Positions 27,119 through 36,600 of a stretch of DNA of 53,345 nt are shown here, in pieces. The stretch spans positions 1 through 53,345 of the forward strand of contig JAIOPP010000160.1 of assembly GCA_021413845.1 (NCBI GenBank), in the 5' to 3' direction. Position numbers and translations under genes: made by a program. How positions within the stretch are numbered: position 1 is the first letter of the stretch; every line of letters starts with the position of its first letter. This stretch comes from Planctomycetia bacterium (GTDB taxonomy: Bacteria; Planctomycetota; Planctomycetia; Pirellulales; PNKZ01). The notes under the pieces were generated by a model. It worked only from the letters and a program-made list of their open reading frames with translations. It searched no databases and had not been told where the DNA came from.

Positions 27119-28273
27119 ATGAAAGTCGCACGCTTCCTGCTAGCGCCCGCATTGCTGATGGCCCTGGCCGGTGACACCTTCGGTCAAGCGCCCCAAGGCC
27201 CGGTCTCGATGGACCCGGGCCCGATGATTCAAGGACCGATGTCGCAGGTGCCGACGGGCGATGCCGGCCCGATGGGGCCGGACTGTTACCCGATGCCGAT
27301 GGAGTGCGGCCCGATCTTCGATGATTGCAATCCGCAGAGCAGGCTACGCCACCGAACCGGTCGCGGCTACGTGCAAGTCGATGCGATGCTCCTGCATCGC
27401 AACGACGCCACGGCGCAGACGCTTGCGTTCGACAACACGACCTTCGGCACGGTCGTCAGCACGAAGGATCCGAATTTCGGCTTCGAAACGGTGCCGCGCG
27501 TCACGGCGGGCTATGTATTCAACAACGACATCGCCTTGGAAACCACCATTTTTTATAAAGATGACTTCGATGCGAAGTATACCGGGGTTGCAGCGACCCC
27601 CGGCGGCCTGAGCTCCAATTTCGGGCCCGTGTTCACTTTCCTCGGCATACCCTTTTCGAATTACATCGGCTCCGATGCCGTCTCGGTCAGCATGGCAACG
27701 GGGATCCATAGCTATGAGCTCAACCTTGTGGAGACCTCGAGAGTCTTCAATTTCATCGCCGGCTTTCGTTATATGGAAGTTCGCGACAATATGAGCGTCG
27801 TTGCCGTGAACACCGTCGGCAGCTTCCCAGGGACCAGCAGTAGTTACATCGGAACTTATAATAGTTTGCTGGGAACCCAGTTCGGCGTGAAGACCGGCTA
27901 CAGTTGGGAATTGTTGACGATCGATACCTCGGCGAAGGCGGGCATGTATTACAACAATGCTGCGAGCACGACGATGATTCGTGATGTCAACAATACCATC
28001 ACTCCGGTGCCCGGAGACCAGCATCGTACCGGCACGAACGAAGCCTTCATCGGCGACTTTAACGTCAACCTCACGCTGCGTCTCGCGCCGTCCGTCGCGG
28101 CTCGATTGGGCTACCAAGCGATGTTCATTACCGACATCGCTTTAGCCGCCGATCAAATCAGTTCTTCGAACCCGAACGCACCTCTTGCTCCGACGTACAC
28201 CGGGCAATCGCAAAATGCTCACGGCGACTTGTTCCTCCACGGCCCGTCGGCTGGTTTGGATTTTCGCTGGTAA
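27119..28273 (+). CDS. BBP7 family outer-membrane beta-barrel protein, copy 1
   Basis: 384 residues with a Sec signal (MKVARFLLAPALLMALAGDT, cut near FGQA). A Pro/Met/Gly-rich segment (residues 24-75) leads to a barrel with alternating polar and hydrophobic strands: GRGYVQVDAMLLHRND, FNFIAGFRYMEVRDNMS, SVAARLGYQAMFITDIALAA. It ends in GLDFRW, the aromatic C-terminal residue expected of outer membrane barrels. BBP7 (putative beta barrel porin-7) is a planctomycete family; it may form a pore or a structural barrel. A paralogue follows at 28489 after a tRNA-Cys gene. No substrate can be inferred. Confidence 0.85.
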   Translation: MKVARFLLAPALLMALAGDTFGQAPQGPVSMDPGPMIQGPMSQVPTGDAGPMGPDCYPMPMECGPIFDDCNPQSRLRHRTGRGYVQVDAMLLHRNDATAQTLAFDNTTFGTVVSTKDPNFGFETVPRVTAGYVFNNDIALETTIFYKDDFDAKYTGVAATPGGLSSNFGPVFTFLGIPFSNYIGSDAVSVSMATGIHSYELNLVETSRVFNFIAGFRYMEVRDNMSVVAVNTVGSFPGTSSSYIGTYNSLLGTQFGVKTGYSWELLTIDTSAKAGMYYNNAASTTMIRDVNNTITPVPGDQHRTGTNEAFIGDFNVNLTLRLAPSVAARLGYQAMFITDIALAADQISSSNPNAPLAPTYTGQSQNAHGDLFLHGPSAGLDFRW

Positions 28274-28349
28274 CGCAACGTGAACCGACCGAGCGTTGCG
28301 GGCTCGGGACGTAAGGAGATGTTCGCAACAATTCGTTGGTCGAAGATCG

Positions 28350-28421
28350 GGCGCTGTCGCCAAGTGGCTAAGGCAGCGGATTGCAAATCCGCCACCGTGG
28401 GTTCAACTCCCACCAGCGCCT
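28350..28421 (+). tRNA. tRNA-Cys (GCA), copy 1
   Basis: A complete cloverleaf folds by eye in 72 bases: acceptor GGCGCTG/CAGCGCC, D-arm GCC/GGC, anticodon stem GCGGA/TCCGC with loop TTGCAAA (anticodon GCA), and T-arm GTGGG/CCCAC with loop TTCAACT. CCA is not encoded. It differs from the copy at 30072-30143 at one T-loop base. Confidence 0.95.
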
Positions 28422-28488
28422 CTCGTTTTCACTCCCGCGGTTTGAAAAGCTTAGAAAAGTCGCGGTAGTTCAGCGATCGGAAAGCGCA

Positions 28489-29889
28489 ATGAAGAAATCG
28501 GTACTCGTGCTATTTTCGCTCGTGCTCACGGCCGGTGTCGCTGCGCGCGGCGTCGTGATGGCCGACGAGTCGGCTCCGGCCGTAGAAGCGAATGGTGCGT
28601 CGAGTTCCCCTGCGCCGGCTGCTGCTGCCCCGTTGCCTTCTCTTGCCGCACCCGACTCGGCGCCGCTCTCGCTGCCTGTCGCTACGCAGCCCGTCGCTCC
28701 TCAGGCTTCTCCGATCCTCGAATCGTCGGTTCCGCCCCAAAATATGTTTCTCGCGCCGGGCTCGAGTACGGGCACATTCAGCTCCGCGGCCGACGCGAAT
28801 GTGCAACTGAACCGGAACTCCGGCGTCGTCGAAATGCCTTCGACTTACGGTCCCGGCTCGAATACGAGCCCGAACGGAAGTAGTGCCGGCGCCGACCCGC
28901 GAGCGATGGGGCCGGCGAACGTGCCGCAGCCCGATTCCAATCGTGCCGGGCGAGTGCTCAACAACTCCCTGAACGGCGATTGGTTCAACTATTGCGGACC
29001 GGAAGGCAGAAGCTGCTGCAGCCAGATCTACGGCGCGGTCGACGTCTGGGCCCTCGATCGAAAAGACGCCACGTTTCACATCGTCGCAGTCAATGCGACG
29101 AACACCTCGATCGCGCTCTCGACCTCGGAGCCGAACTTCCGGTGGGATAAAGCGACTCCGAGAATTACGTTAGGGCGATTGTTTTGCGATTGGGCTATCG
29201 AAGGGAGCGTGATTTACAAAGACGATATCAGCGCTCACGTCGATGCCGTGAGCACGGTCGGCAATACAGCCGTGTTTTTCGGTGCGCAGCCGGCGACGTC
29301 GAACTACACCGCCGCCACGCACATGCGGCTCGACCTCTACGACGGCTTCCATAGCTACGAACTGAACGCGATCGACACGCGCAGTTTCTTCCAAATGATT
29401 TACGGTTTCCGGTATATCGAGTTTCGCGAACAGCTAGCCGTGCGCAGCACTGCGGCAACCGGTACGAGCGATGCAGCGCTCGGCACATACAACCGGATGT
29501 TCGGCGGCCAGGTCGGAGTCCGCATGGACTACGTCGGCGCGATGTACGACTTCCAATTCAATCTCAAAGGGGGCATGTATCAAAACGATGCCAACTTCGG
29601 GACGAACATCACCGACATCAACAATACCACCGTGGTTCGCAGAACGCATCGCGACGGGCAGAACGAAGCGTATCTAGCCGAAATGAATCTGATGCTGACG
29701 TATCGCATGACGAACAGCATCAAGATGCGCCTCGGCTATCAGCTCATGTACATCTCGAACCTCGCTCTGGCCGCAGACCAGATCAGCCCAGTCCAGACAG
29801 CCGCCGGCAACCAGACCGGATTCGACATGAATTCCAAAGGGGAGCAATTCATGCGCGGCATCGTCGCCGGCTTCGAGTATCGCTGGTAG
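28489..29889 (+). CDS. BBP7 family outer-membrane beta-barrel protein, copy 2
   Basis: 466 residues from the ATG at 28489, which begins a signal peptide (MKKSVLVLFSLVLTAGVA); the frame is open further upstream but runs into the tRNA gene. A long Ala/Pro/Ser-rich linker (about residues 25-125) precedes the barrel. The barrel is clearly homologous to the neighbour: HSYELNAIDTRSFFQMIYGF, TYNRMFGGQVGVRMDYV and MRLGYQLMYISNLALAADQI parallel the same parts of copy 1, including the shared ALAADQIS. It ends in GFEYRW. NGDWFNYCGPEGRSCCSQIY adds a Cys cluster before the barrel that copy 1 lacks. A second tRNA-Cys gene follows, suggesting an ancient tandem duplication. Confidence 0.86.
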   Translation: MKKSVLVLFSLVLTAGVAARGVVMADESAPAVEANGASSSPAPAAAAPLPSLAAPDSAPLSLPVATQPVAPQASPILESSVPPQNMFLAPGSSTGTFSSAADANVQLNRNSGVVEMPSTYGPGSNTSPNGSSAGADPRAMGPANVPQPDSNRAGRVLNNSLNGDWFNYCGPEGRSCCSQIYGAVDVWALDRKDATFHIVAVNATNTSIALSTSEPNFRWDKATPRITLGRLFCDWAIEGSVIYKDDISAHVDAVSTVGNTAVFFGAQPATSNYTAATHMRLDLYDGFHSYELNAIDTRSFFQMIYGFRYIEFREQLAVRSTAATGTSDAALGTYNRMFGGQVGVRMDYVGAMYDFQFNLKGGMYQNDANFGTNITDINNTTVVRRTHRDGQNEAYLAEMNLMLTYRMTNSIKMRLGYQLMYISNLALAADQISPVQTAAGNQTGFDMNSKGEQFMRGIVAGFEYRW

Positions 29890-30071
29890 CTCGTCGCCTG
29901 ACGCGGGAGCGGCGCGGCCGCTCAGCGCGAACCCGACTTTCGGGGGCCGAACTTCGGGTGTCGCGTCCTGACGGCGAGCAATTGACCGCTTAACTCCCCC
30001 TCGTTATCCTTTCCGTTTCGCTCGGCGGGCGATTTTCCTGCCGGCAAATTCTCGCATCTATCAAAAAGAGC

Positions 30072-30143
30072 GGCGCTGTCGCCAAGTGGCTAAGGCAGCG
30101 GATTGCAAATCCGCCACCGTGGGTTCGACTCCCACCAGCGCCT
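30072..30143 (+). tRNA. tRNA-Cys (GCA), copy 2
   Basis: Same fold and sequence as the copy at 28350 except G instead of A in the T-loop (TTCGACT). A run of eight T (30145-30152) directly after the acceptor stem likely ends transcription. The flanking sequences are not shared with copy 1. Confidence 0.95.
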
Positions 30144-30226
30144 CTTTTTTTCTTACATCCGCGCCGACGCGGCGCGACTACCACACGAGCGGGATACCGC
30201 CCAGCTCCCGTCGTAACCGCGCTTCG

Positions 30227-30640
30227 CTAGGCTTTGCGCGCTTGGTTCTGCAGCAGATCCCGAATCTCCGCTAGCAGTTCTTGCTCTTTCGTCGGCGGAG
30301 CCGGAGGAGGAGGCGCATCGGCGCTCTTGCGCGTCATCGCGTTCATCGCCTTGATGACCATGAACAAGCAGAACGCCACGATCAAGAACGCAACTACGGC
30401 ATTGATGAACTTGCCGTAGGGAATCGTCACCAGGACGTTGTTCGTAGTGGGATCGTACACTTTTGCGGCCAAGGTCGAAAAGTCGATCTTGCCGGTGATC
30501 GTGCCGACGACCGGTAGGAAGATGTCTTCGACCAGCGACGTGACGATCTTGCCGAACGCCGCTCCGATGACGACGCCGACCGCCATGTCGACGACGTTGC
30601 CGCGCATTACGAAGTCGCGAAACTCTTTTGCGAAGGTCAT
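30227..30640 (-). CDS. mscL: Large-conductance mechanosensitive channel MscL
   Basis: 137 residues from the ATG at 30640, with CAGGAGC at the right distance upstream. Helix 1 with the pore-lining Gly/Ala pattern is AVGVVIGAAFGKIVTSLVED after FRDFVMRGNVVDM. Helix 2 is FINAVVAFLIVAFCLFMVIK. The cytoplasmic helix is TKEQELLAEIRDLL. MscL forms a homopentamer in the inner membrane that opens under osmotic downshock. The periplasmic loop and a Pro-rich hinge (ADAPPPPAPPT) are the most variable parts. It is a single-gene unit convergent with the tRNA-Cys gene. Confidence 0.97.
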   Translation of the reverse strand: MTFAKEFRDFVMRGNVVDMAVGVVIGAAFGKIVTSLVEDIFLPVVGTITGKIDFSTLAAKVYDPTTNNVLVTIPYGKFINAVVAFLIVAFCLFMVIKAMNAMTRKSADAPPPPAPPTKEQELLAEIRDLLQNQARKA

Positions 30641-31010
30641 GCTGATAGCTCCTGAGATGAAACGTAAAGAGATGTGAGAATCGGGTTCGATCGTCGCCTT
30701 GCGGCGCACGTAGCGTCGAGCAACTCAGTACAGACGACCGGTTCGTCCCCGCCGAACGAGCGGTCTGCCATGTTAATTAGCGTATCAGATGCCGGCATCC
30801 GGCCCCAAGAGCCGCGGGCCTCGTTTCCGGCTCGCGTGCGCGTTCTCATGCGGAGACTTTAAAAATCCTCCGGCATAATCGTTAATTTCGATGCGGGCTC
30901 GGGCATTTCCCGACCGATAAAGACGACGAGGCCGCCTCGCGGTGCGCGCTTGCGCAAGCGCCGGCGATAGGTCGGTGCAGTAGCTCGAAGTCGAACACGG
31001 GAACATCCGC
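30641..31010. other. 370-base gap between divergent mscL and WD40 genes
   Basis: Beyond the mscL ribosome site there is an AT-rich patch near 30768-30785 and a CATAAT at 30874-30879 that could be a -10 for the plus strand. No matching -35 is seen. I found no gene, repeat or hairpin. Confidence 0.35.
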
Positions 31011-32087
31011 ATGCTTCGCAGAGACGCTTTGAAATGGCTCGGCTGTGCGTTGCCCGCCGCTTACTTCGGGCAGATGCCGGTTCGCGCCGACGTCGCTCCC
31101 GGCAAGGCAGCGACTCCTACGAGCAGCGCTCTCCGGACGATCGAGATCGAGATCGATCGCGAGACCGAAGAAGCCGCCGTGGCGTCGAGCGTCGTCATCA
31201 GCCCCAACGGTCAGATCGTGGCCGCCGGCTGCGACGACCATCGTATTCGACTCTGGAACATCGCCGACGGCAGTACGATCGCGCAGCTCCGCTCGCATAA
31301 CGATTGGGTGCGCGGCGTCGCGTTTCATCCTCAAGGCAAGAAGCTCGTTTCGGTCGGCGACGACTATGCCGTGTTGCTGTGGGATTTGGAAACTAACGCA
31401 GTCGTTCATCGTCATGACGTTGCGACGGGCGTGCTACATGCCGTCGCGTTTCGTCCCGATGGAAAAATCTTCGCCACGGCCGGCTTCGACGATCAGGTGC
31501 GCATCTTCGACGTCGCGACCGGAAAGATCACGCAACAGCTCACGGTGCCCGCCGCGGATGTGAAGGCGCTGGCGTTTTCACCGAATAATCAGCAACTCGC
31601 GGCGGCGGGTCGCAACGGGGTGATTCGCGTTTGGGATCTGACCGGCTTTAAGCAGCTGCGCGATATCCCGGCCCATCGGATGCGCGTCCGCAGCATCGCT
31701 TATTCGCCCGATAGCTCGCAAATGGCGTCGGTCGGCGACGATCGGAAGTTCTATCTCTGGAACGCCGACGGCACGCGCGCCGCAACGCTTCCGACCCCGG
31801 CCGGTCGACTGTTCTCGCTCACGTTTCTCGGGCCCGACTTTCTCGCTTCCGGTGGCAGCGACAACCTGATCCGCGTGCTCGACCTTCGTTCGCGACGGGA
31901 ACTCGCGCAGCTCTCGGGCCATACCGGCAGCGTCGCGGGGCTCGACTATCACGCCGAGAGCAACCTGATCGCTTCGGCCGGTTTCGATACGACGGTTCGG
32001 ATTTGGAAGCCGGCGCTGACGGAATCGTCGCCGGCGAAGATCACGCAACGGCCGACCTTCGCGCCGCCGCAAACCTTCTCGAAGTAG
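31011..32087 (+). CDS. Exported seven-bladed WD40 propeller
   Basis: 358 residues opening with a twin-arginine-like signal (MLRRDALKWLGCALPAAYFG, then a cleavage region near PVRADV). Seven WD40 repeats can be counted, each closing with a W/F-D motif: IRLWNI, VLLWDL, VRIFDV, IRVWDL, FYLWNA, IRVLDL, VRIWKP. Seven is enough for one closed beta-propeller, a protein-binding platform. The double-Arg signal implies export in folded form. The giant repeat protein starts 59 bases downstream on the same strand, so the two may be co-transcribed, possibly as receptor and surface protein. Confidence 0.9.
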   Translation: MLRRDALKWLGCALPAAYFGQMPVRADVAPGKAATPTSSALRTIEIEIDRETEEAAVASSVVISPNGQIVAAGCDDHRIRLWNIADGSTIAQLRSHNDWVRGVAFHPQGKKLVSVGDDYAVLLWDLETNAVVHRHDVATGVLHAVAFRPDGKIFATAGFDDQVRIFDVATGKITQQLTVPAADVKALAFSPNNQQLAAAGRNGVIRVWDLTGFKQLRDIPAHRMRVRSIAYSPDSSQMASVGDDRKFYLWNADGTRAATLPTPAGRLFSLTFLGPDFLASGGSDNLIRVLDLRSRRELAQLSGHTGSVAGLDYHAESNLIASAGFDTTVRIWKPALTESSPAKITQRPTFAPPQTFSK

Positions 32088-32146
32088 ACTTCGATCACGA
32101 CAAAGAAGGGCCTCGCAGGGCCGAACGTTACAAAGGGAGTTACGAC

Positions 32147-35100
32147 GTGGGTTTTTTGTCGAACTGGTTGCGCGGCGATGAAGCACACTCGCAACCGAGC
32201 CCGGCCGCGCGGGCCGTGATGAAGCGTCGTTGCCGCATCGAGAAGCTGCAAGATCGCCGGCCGATGGCGGCCGATATCCATCTCGGCGCGGTCTACTATG
32301 AAGATACGACCGACGGCGAAGACCAGTCGCCGGACGTGATCGACATCAGCTGGACTGGCGGGCCGGCGGGTGGTGAGCTCAAGAGCCTCACCATCAATAT
32401 GGATAAGAACAACAACGGCCTACTCGATCCGGGCGAGACGTTTTTCGACACCGCTGGGACGAACTTCGGCGTCGGCCAATTCGGCAACTCGGATTTGCAG
32501 CTCGTATCCAACGGCTTCTCGATTCTCTCGGCCAAGACCATCAGCGGCATCAGCGGCAACTGGGACGGCGCCACTTCGATCGTGCTCACGTTCTCGGGCT
32601 TCACCGCCGGGAAACATTTGCTCATCAAGGTCGACGTCGACGAGCAGGGCTTCTTCGGCTCGGCTAGCGCGATCACGGAAGGGGATGAGTTCCAGTATTC
32701 GCACATGACCGGCTCGTTCTCCGCGCCGCACTATAAAGACACCACCGGCACGGCCGACTTCTTCGATGCCTATTCCAACGCCGCGGCCGACCAAGTCGGG
32801 CTGCCGCGCGACGACTACTTCACGCCGCCGGCCCTGCCGACACCGGTGCGCACCGCCGGCGCGTTTATCAACTTGGTGCCCGAGCCCTATGCGAGCATCA
32901 AGGGGAACGTCCATGTCGACTACAACGGCGATTGCTTGGTCGATCCCGGCGAGCCGTTGCTTCAAGGAGTGACGATTCAGCTGCTCGATAGTTCGGGCAA
33001 CGTTTTGCGGACCACGCTCACCGATGTAAACGGCAATTACGCGTTCGAAGATCTCGATGCCGGAACGTACTCGGTTCGCGAAATTCAACCCGCTTCGTAC
33101 TTCAGCCATGCGGCTCTTACCGGCACGATCGGCGGCACGAAGGTCGGCACGGGCGGCACCAACGACATCATCACCGGCATCCAACTGACGGCCGGCGCTC
33201 AGGCGATCGACTACAACTTCTGCGAAGGCATCGGCCAGATCAGCGGTCGCGTGCATGCCGAAAACGACAACGACGGCACTTACCAATCCGGCGAGAAGCT
33301 CATCGCCGGCGTGACGATCGAACTGCTAAATTCCAGCGGCAACGTCATCGCCACGACCACGACCGACGCCGCAGGCGAATACCTGTTCGATAAGCTGCTC
33401 GTCGGCACGTATTCGGTACGCGAAGTCCAGCCGACGCTCTACTTCGACAGCTACGACAAAGTCGGGACGGTCGCCGGAGTTACTTCCGGATCGGTGACGA
33501 TCAACGATCGGATCGACAACATCCAGCTCGTGGCGGCGTCGAAAGGGCTCCACTACGACTTCGTCGAGAAATATGGCAGCATCTCCGGTTTCATTCTCGA
33601 CGACCGCAACGGCGACTGCGTCAAGCAAGTCACCGAAAACGGCATCGCCGGCGTGCAGATGGATCTCCGCGACTCCAGCGGTACGGTCATCGCCACGACG
33701 TTTACCGATGCCAACGGCAACTACAAGTTCGATACGCTCACGCGCGGAACCTACACCGTGTTCGAGCATCAGCCGCTCGGCTATCTCGATTCCGGCGACC
33801 ACGTCGGCACGGTCAACGGAGTGCTCACCGGGACGAATAGCGCGAATGATACGTTGAGCGCCATCGCCTTGCTTGCTGGACCCGACGGCATCAACTACAA
33901 CTTCTGCGAAGTTCTGCCGGCGAGCATCAGCGGCCGCGTGCATGCCGATGCCAACGGCGACTGCATCTACCAGCCGACCGAAGTCTTGATCGCCGGCGTG
34001 AAGATGGACTTGCTCGACGTGAACGGCAACGTCATCGCCACGACCTTTACCGACGTCAACGGACAATACAAGTTCGACAACTTGCGCCCGGGCACCTACT
34101 CGGTGCGCGAAACGCAACCGTCGCTCTACTTCGACTCCGGCGATCACGTCGGCACGGTCGGCGGAGTGCTTAACGGCACGACCACGATCAACGATCGCCT
34201 CGACAACATCGTGCTTGTCGCCGGTTCGCAAGGCATCAACTACAACTACTGCGAAAAATACGGCAGCATCGCCGGCTTCGTGCTCGATGATCGCAACGGC
34301 GACTGCGTGAAGCAAGATAATGAAAACGGCATCGCCGGCGTGAAGATGGAACTGCTCAACGAGAGCGGCACCGTCGTCGCAACGACCTTCACCGACGCGA
34401 CCGGCAACTACAAGTTCGAGCAACTGACGCGCGGCACCTATACCGTCCGCGAGAATCAGCCGACGGGCTACTTCGATTCCGGCGACCACATCGGCACGAT
34501 CAATGGCGTGCTCACCGGTTTCTATGCGGCGAACGACATCATCGGCGGCATCGCGCTCCTCACCGGGCCGGACGGGATCAAGTACAACTTCTGCGAGAAC
34601 TTGCCGGCGAGTCTCGGCGGCGTCGTGTTTCAAGACGGGCCGGTGATTCTGGTCGCCGATTCGACGACGCCCCTCTCGGAAATCATCGCCGGACTTCCGA
34701 GCATTCGCGACGGCGTCCTCACCGGCGACGACGTGCGCCTCCCCGGCGTAACGCTCCGCCTGTTCCGCGCCGACGGCCAGCCGATCTTCGACGTCAACGG
34801 CAACCTTGTCGAATACACGACCACCAAGGCCGACGGCTCGTACTTGTTTACCGGCCTCCGGGCGGGAGAATACTACGTCGCCGAAGTGCAACCGGCCGGC
34901 TACATCGATTCGATCGACACGCCGGGCTCGACCGGCGGCTTCGTCGTGCTGCCCGACACGATCGCGAAGATCACGCTCGGCTGGGGGCAGTTCTCGCAGC
35001 AGAACAACTTCAGCGAAGTGCTGATCACGAACGCGCCGTTCCGCGTGACGCTCGATCCGCCGGCGCCGGCGCCGTTCGTCGCCAACCCGGCCGCTCCGCC

Positions 35101-36166
35101 GCCGCCTGCCGCACCGCCGCTTGGCAACGTGAACTACGTCGCACCGCCGACGCTCGACCTCTACAACTCGGGAGTCGTCGGTTACACGTGGCACTTGAGC
35201 GTCGTCAACGGCGGCAAGCCGCGCACGTCGCGGCTTACGCAAAGTCAGACGGTCGCCAGCTCGCGCGAAATCGAAGAGATTCAAGCGGCTCGGCCCGATT
35301 GGCGGAGTGAGACCGTGAAGCAAGGTCTGTTTAAGCTCCGGACGGGCGAAGACGATCAGCCGAGCATTCGCGAGCTGACCTTCGGCGTCGAGCATGCCAT
35401 GCCGGTGACCGGCGACTTCAACGGCGACGGCAGTACCGACGTCGGCGTGTTCAAAGAAGGGAGCTGGTACGTCGACCTCAACGGCAACGGCGAGTGGGAC
35501 GAACAAGATTTGTGGGCCAAGCTCGGACGTCGCGACGATCTGCCGATCACCGGCGATTGGGACGGCGACGGCAAGGTCGACATCGCGATCTTCGGTCGCG
35601 CTTGGCCGGGCGATCCGCGGCACATCGCCGCCGATCCGGGCTTGCCTTCGTCCGAAAACGCGAAACACGACAAGGTGAAGAACCTCCCGCCGCTCGCAGG
35701 CGAAGCGACGCTCGGCGTGCGCGCCATGCAACTCACGTCGACCGGTTCCGTCCGCTCGGACCTGATCGACCACGTGTTCCTCTACGGTTGGGGCGGCGAC
35801 CAGCCGATCGCCGGCGATTGGACCGGCGAAGGGCAAGAGATGATCGGCATCTTCCGCAACGGCGCGTGGAAGCTCGACCTCACCGGCGACGGTAAGTACA
35901 CCGACGAAGACAAGGCCTTCCAGATGGGCCAAGCCGGCGACAAGCCCGTGGTCGGCGATTTCGACGGCGACACGATCGCCGATGTCGGCATCTATCGCGA
36001 CGGCCTCTGGCACATCGACACGAACCACGACGGCGTGCTCGATGCCCGCGATCGCGCGTTCACGTTCGGCGATGCCAACGACACGCCGGTCGTCGGCGAT
36101 TGGGACGGCGACGGCGTCGACGACCCAGGCCTGTATCGCGACATCAAGGCCACCGCGAAGCGATAA
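32147..36166 (+). CDS. Giant SdrD-like surface protein with Cys-bearing repeats and FG-GAP-like C-terminus
   Basis: 1339 residues from a GTG at 32147, chosen because AAAGGGAG lies 7 bases upstream and the frame further upstream overlaps the WD40 gene. RCRIEKLQDRRPMAADI (about residues 26-42) matches the planctomycete extracellular N-terminal motif. A beta-rich domain with MDKNNNGLLDPGE follows. Five SdrD B-like (Cna_B-type) domains of about 114 residues run from residue 250 to 820, and a diverged sixth to 960. Most begin with NGDC and end with NFCE, so disulfides are likely. After a Pro/Ala-rich linker come Ca-binding-type repeats such as PITGDWDGDGKVDIAIF and PVVGDWDGDGVDDPGLY. The C-terminal 340 residues are homologous to 36601-37692. 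Probably an adhesive or structural surface protein. Confidence 0.9.
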   Translation: MGFLSNWLRGDEAHSQPSPAARAVMKRRCRIEKLQDRRPMAADIHLGAVYYEDTTDGEDQSPDVIDISWTGGPAGGELKSLTINMDKNNNGLLDPGETFFDTAGTNFGVGQFGNSDLQLVSNGFSILSAKTISGISGNWDGATSIVLTFSGFTAGKHLLIKVDVDEQGFFGSASAITEGDEFQYSHMTGSFSAPHYKDTTGTADFFDAYSNAAADQVGLPRDDYFTPPALPTPVRTAGAFINLVPEPYASIKGNVHVDYNGDCLVDPGEPLLQGVTIQLLDSSGNVLRTTLTDVNGNYAFEDLDAGTYSVREIQPASYFSHAALTGTIGGTKVGTGGTNDIITGIQLTAGAQAIDYNFCEGIGQISGRVHAENDNDGTYQSGEKLIAGVTIELLNSSGNVIATTTTDAAGEYLFDKLLVGTYSVREVQPTLYFDSYDKVGTVAGVTSGSVTINDRIDNIQLVAASKGLHYDFVEKYGSISGFILDDRNGDCVKQVTENGIAGVQMDLRDSSGTVIATTFTDANGNYKFDTLTRGTYTVFEHQPLGYLDSGDHVGTVNGVLTGTNSANDTLSAIALLAGPDGINYNFCEVLPASISGRVHADANGDCIYQPTEVLIAGVKMDLLDVNGNVIATTFTDVNGQYKFDNLRPGTYSVRETQPSLYFDSGDHVGTVGGVLNGTTTINDRLDNIVLVAGSQGINYNYCEKYGSIAGFVLDDRNGDCVKQDNENGIAGVKMELLNESGTVVATTFTDATGNYKFEQLTRGTYTVRENQPTGYFDSGDHIGTINGVLTGFYAANDIIGGIALLTGPDGIKYNFCENLPASLGGVVFQDGPVILVADSTTPLSEIIAGLPSIRDGVLTGDDVRLPGVTLRLFRADGQPIFDVNGNLVEYTTTKADGSYLFTGLRAGEYYVAEVQPAGYIDSIDTPGSTGGFVVLPDTIAKITLGWGQFSQQNNFSEVLITNAPFRVTLDPPAPAPFVANPAAPPPPAAPPLGNVNYVAPPTLDLYNSGVVGYTWHLSVVNGGKPRTSRLTQSQTVASSREIEEIQAARPDWRSETVKQGLFKLRTGEDDQPSIRELTFGVEHAMPVTGDFNGDGSTDVGVFKEGSWYVDLNGNGEWDEQDLWAKLGRRDDLPITGDWDGDGKVDIAIFGRAWPGDPRHIAADPGLPSSENAKHDKVKNLPPLAGEATLGVRAMQLTSTGSVRSDLIDHVFLYGWGGDQPIAGDWTGEGQEMIGIFRNGAWKLDLTGDGKYTDEDKAFQMGQAGDKPVVGDFDGDTIADVGIYRDGLWHIDTNHDGVLDARDRAFTFGDANDTPVVGDWDGDGVDDPGLYRDIKATAKR
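33233..34606 (+). repeat. Two tandem 687-base super-repeats inside the giant gene
   Basis: The unit 33233-33919 is repeated at 33920-34606. Each holds two SdrD B-like domains, an 'A' type (ISGRVHA) and a 'B' type (GFILDDRNGDCVK or GFVLDDRNGDCVK). A domains resemble A, and B resemble B, more than neighbours do. The 229-residue period is exact. Confidence 0.85.
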
Positions 36167-36600
36167 TTCCCCGGCTTATCGGCCGGCTGCACCCGCGAAA
36201 CCGCAAGCGAGACGTAAACCCGTACGCTTGCGGGTTCGCGAACTCATCGTTGCGCCCCCTTGCTTGGCAGCCTCGCGCGTCAAGCCTTATCTAATCCTCG
36301 GAATTTCTCCATTCCGATTGGACGCGCACGGAATCGCGACCTACTTTTTAGATGCGACCCGAATTCGTCAACACGATGACGAAGCCCGAGTCGTTCCGAG
36401 GTCGCACCGCCGCATTTCTCGCGGCTTCGGATTCACCGTTCATATCTCGTCCGCAAAGTCTCGCCAGATTCGCCCGCTTGCCGAACGGCCACGTTCGGCG
36501 GCGGAGAACTTAAAATAGGCCCATTCACTTGGCCGCTTATTTTTGTTCTGCTGATTGTAACGACTGTCACATCTTTGCCGTTCATCCTGGTAATCAGTCT
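36167..36600. other. 434-base gap with an inverted pair of the CGCTTGCGG repeat
   Basis: The inverted repeat at 36194-36240 is listed separately. The remainder, including about 360 bases before the next ATG, shows no gene, tandem repeat or promoter pair that I can support. Confidence 0.4.
36194..36240. repeat. Inverted pair of CGCTTGCGGTTTCGCG, stem-loop after giant gene
   Basis: CGCGAAACCGCAAGCG at 36194-36209 pairs with CGCTTGCGGGTTCGCG at 36225-36240 with one mismatch over 16 bases and a 15-base loop. It starts 28 bases after the stop of the giant gene. No T-tract follows, so it may be a factor-dependent terminator, an RNA-stabilising hairpin or a mobile repeat. Confidence 0.7.

Noticed and set aside
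33326-36028. A 900-codon open frame antisense to the giant repeat gene
   Set aside because: Its repetitive, Asp/Arg/Val-rich translation mirrors the repeats of the real gene.
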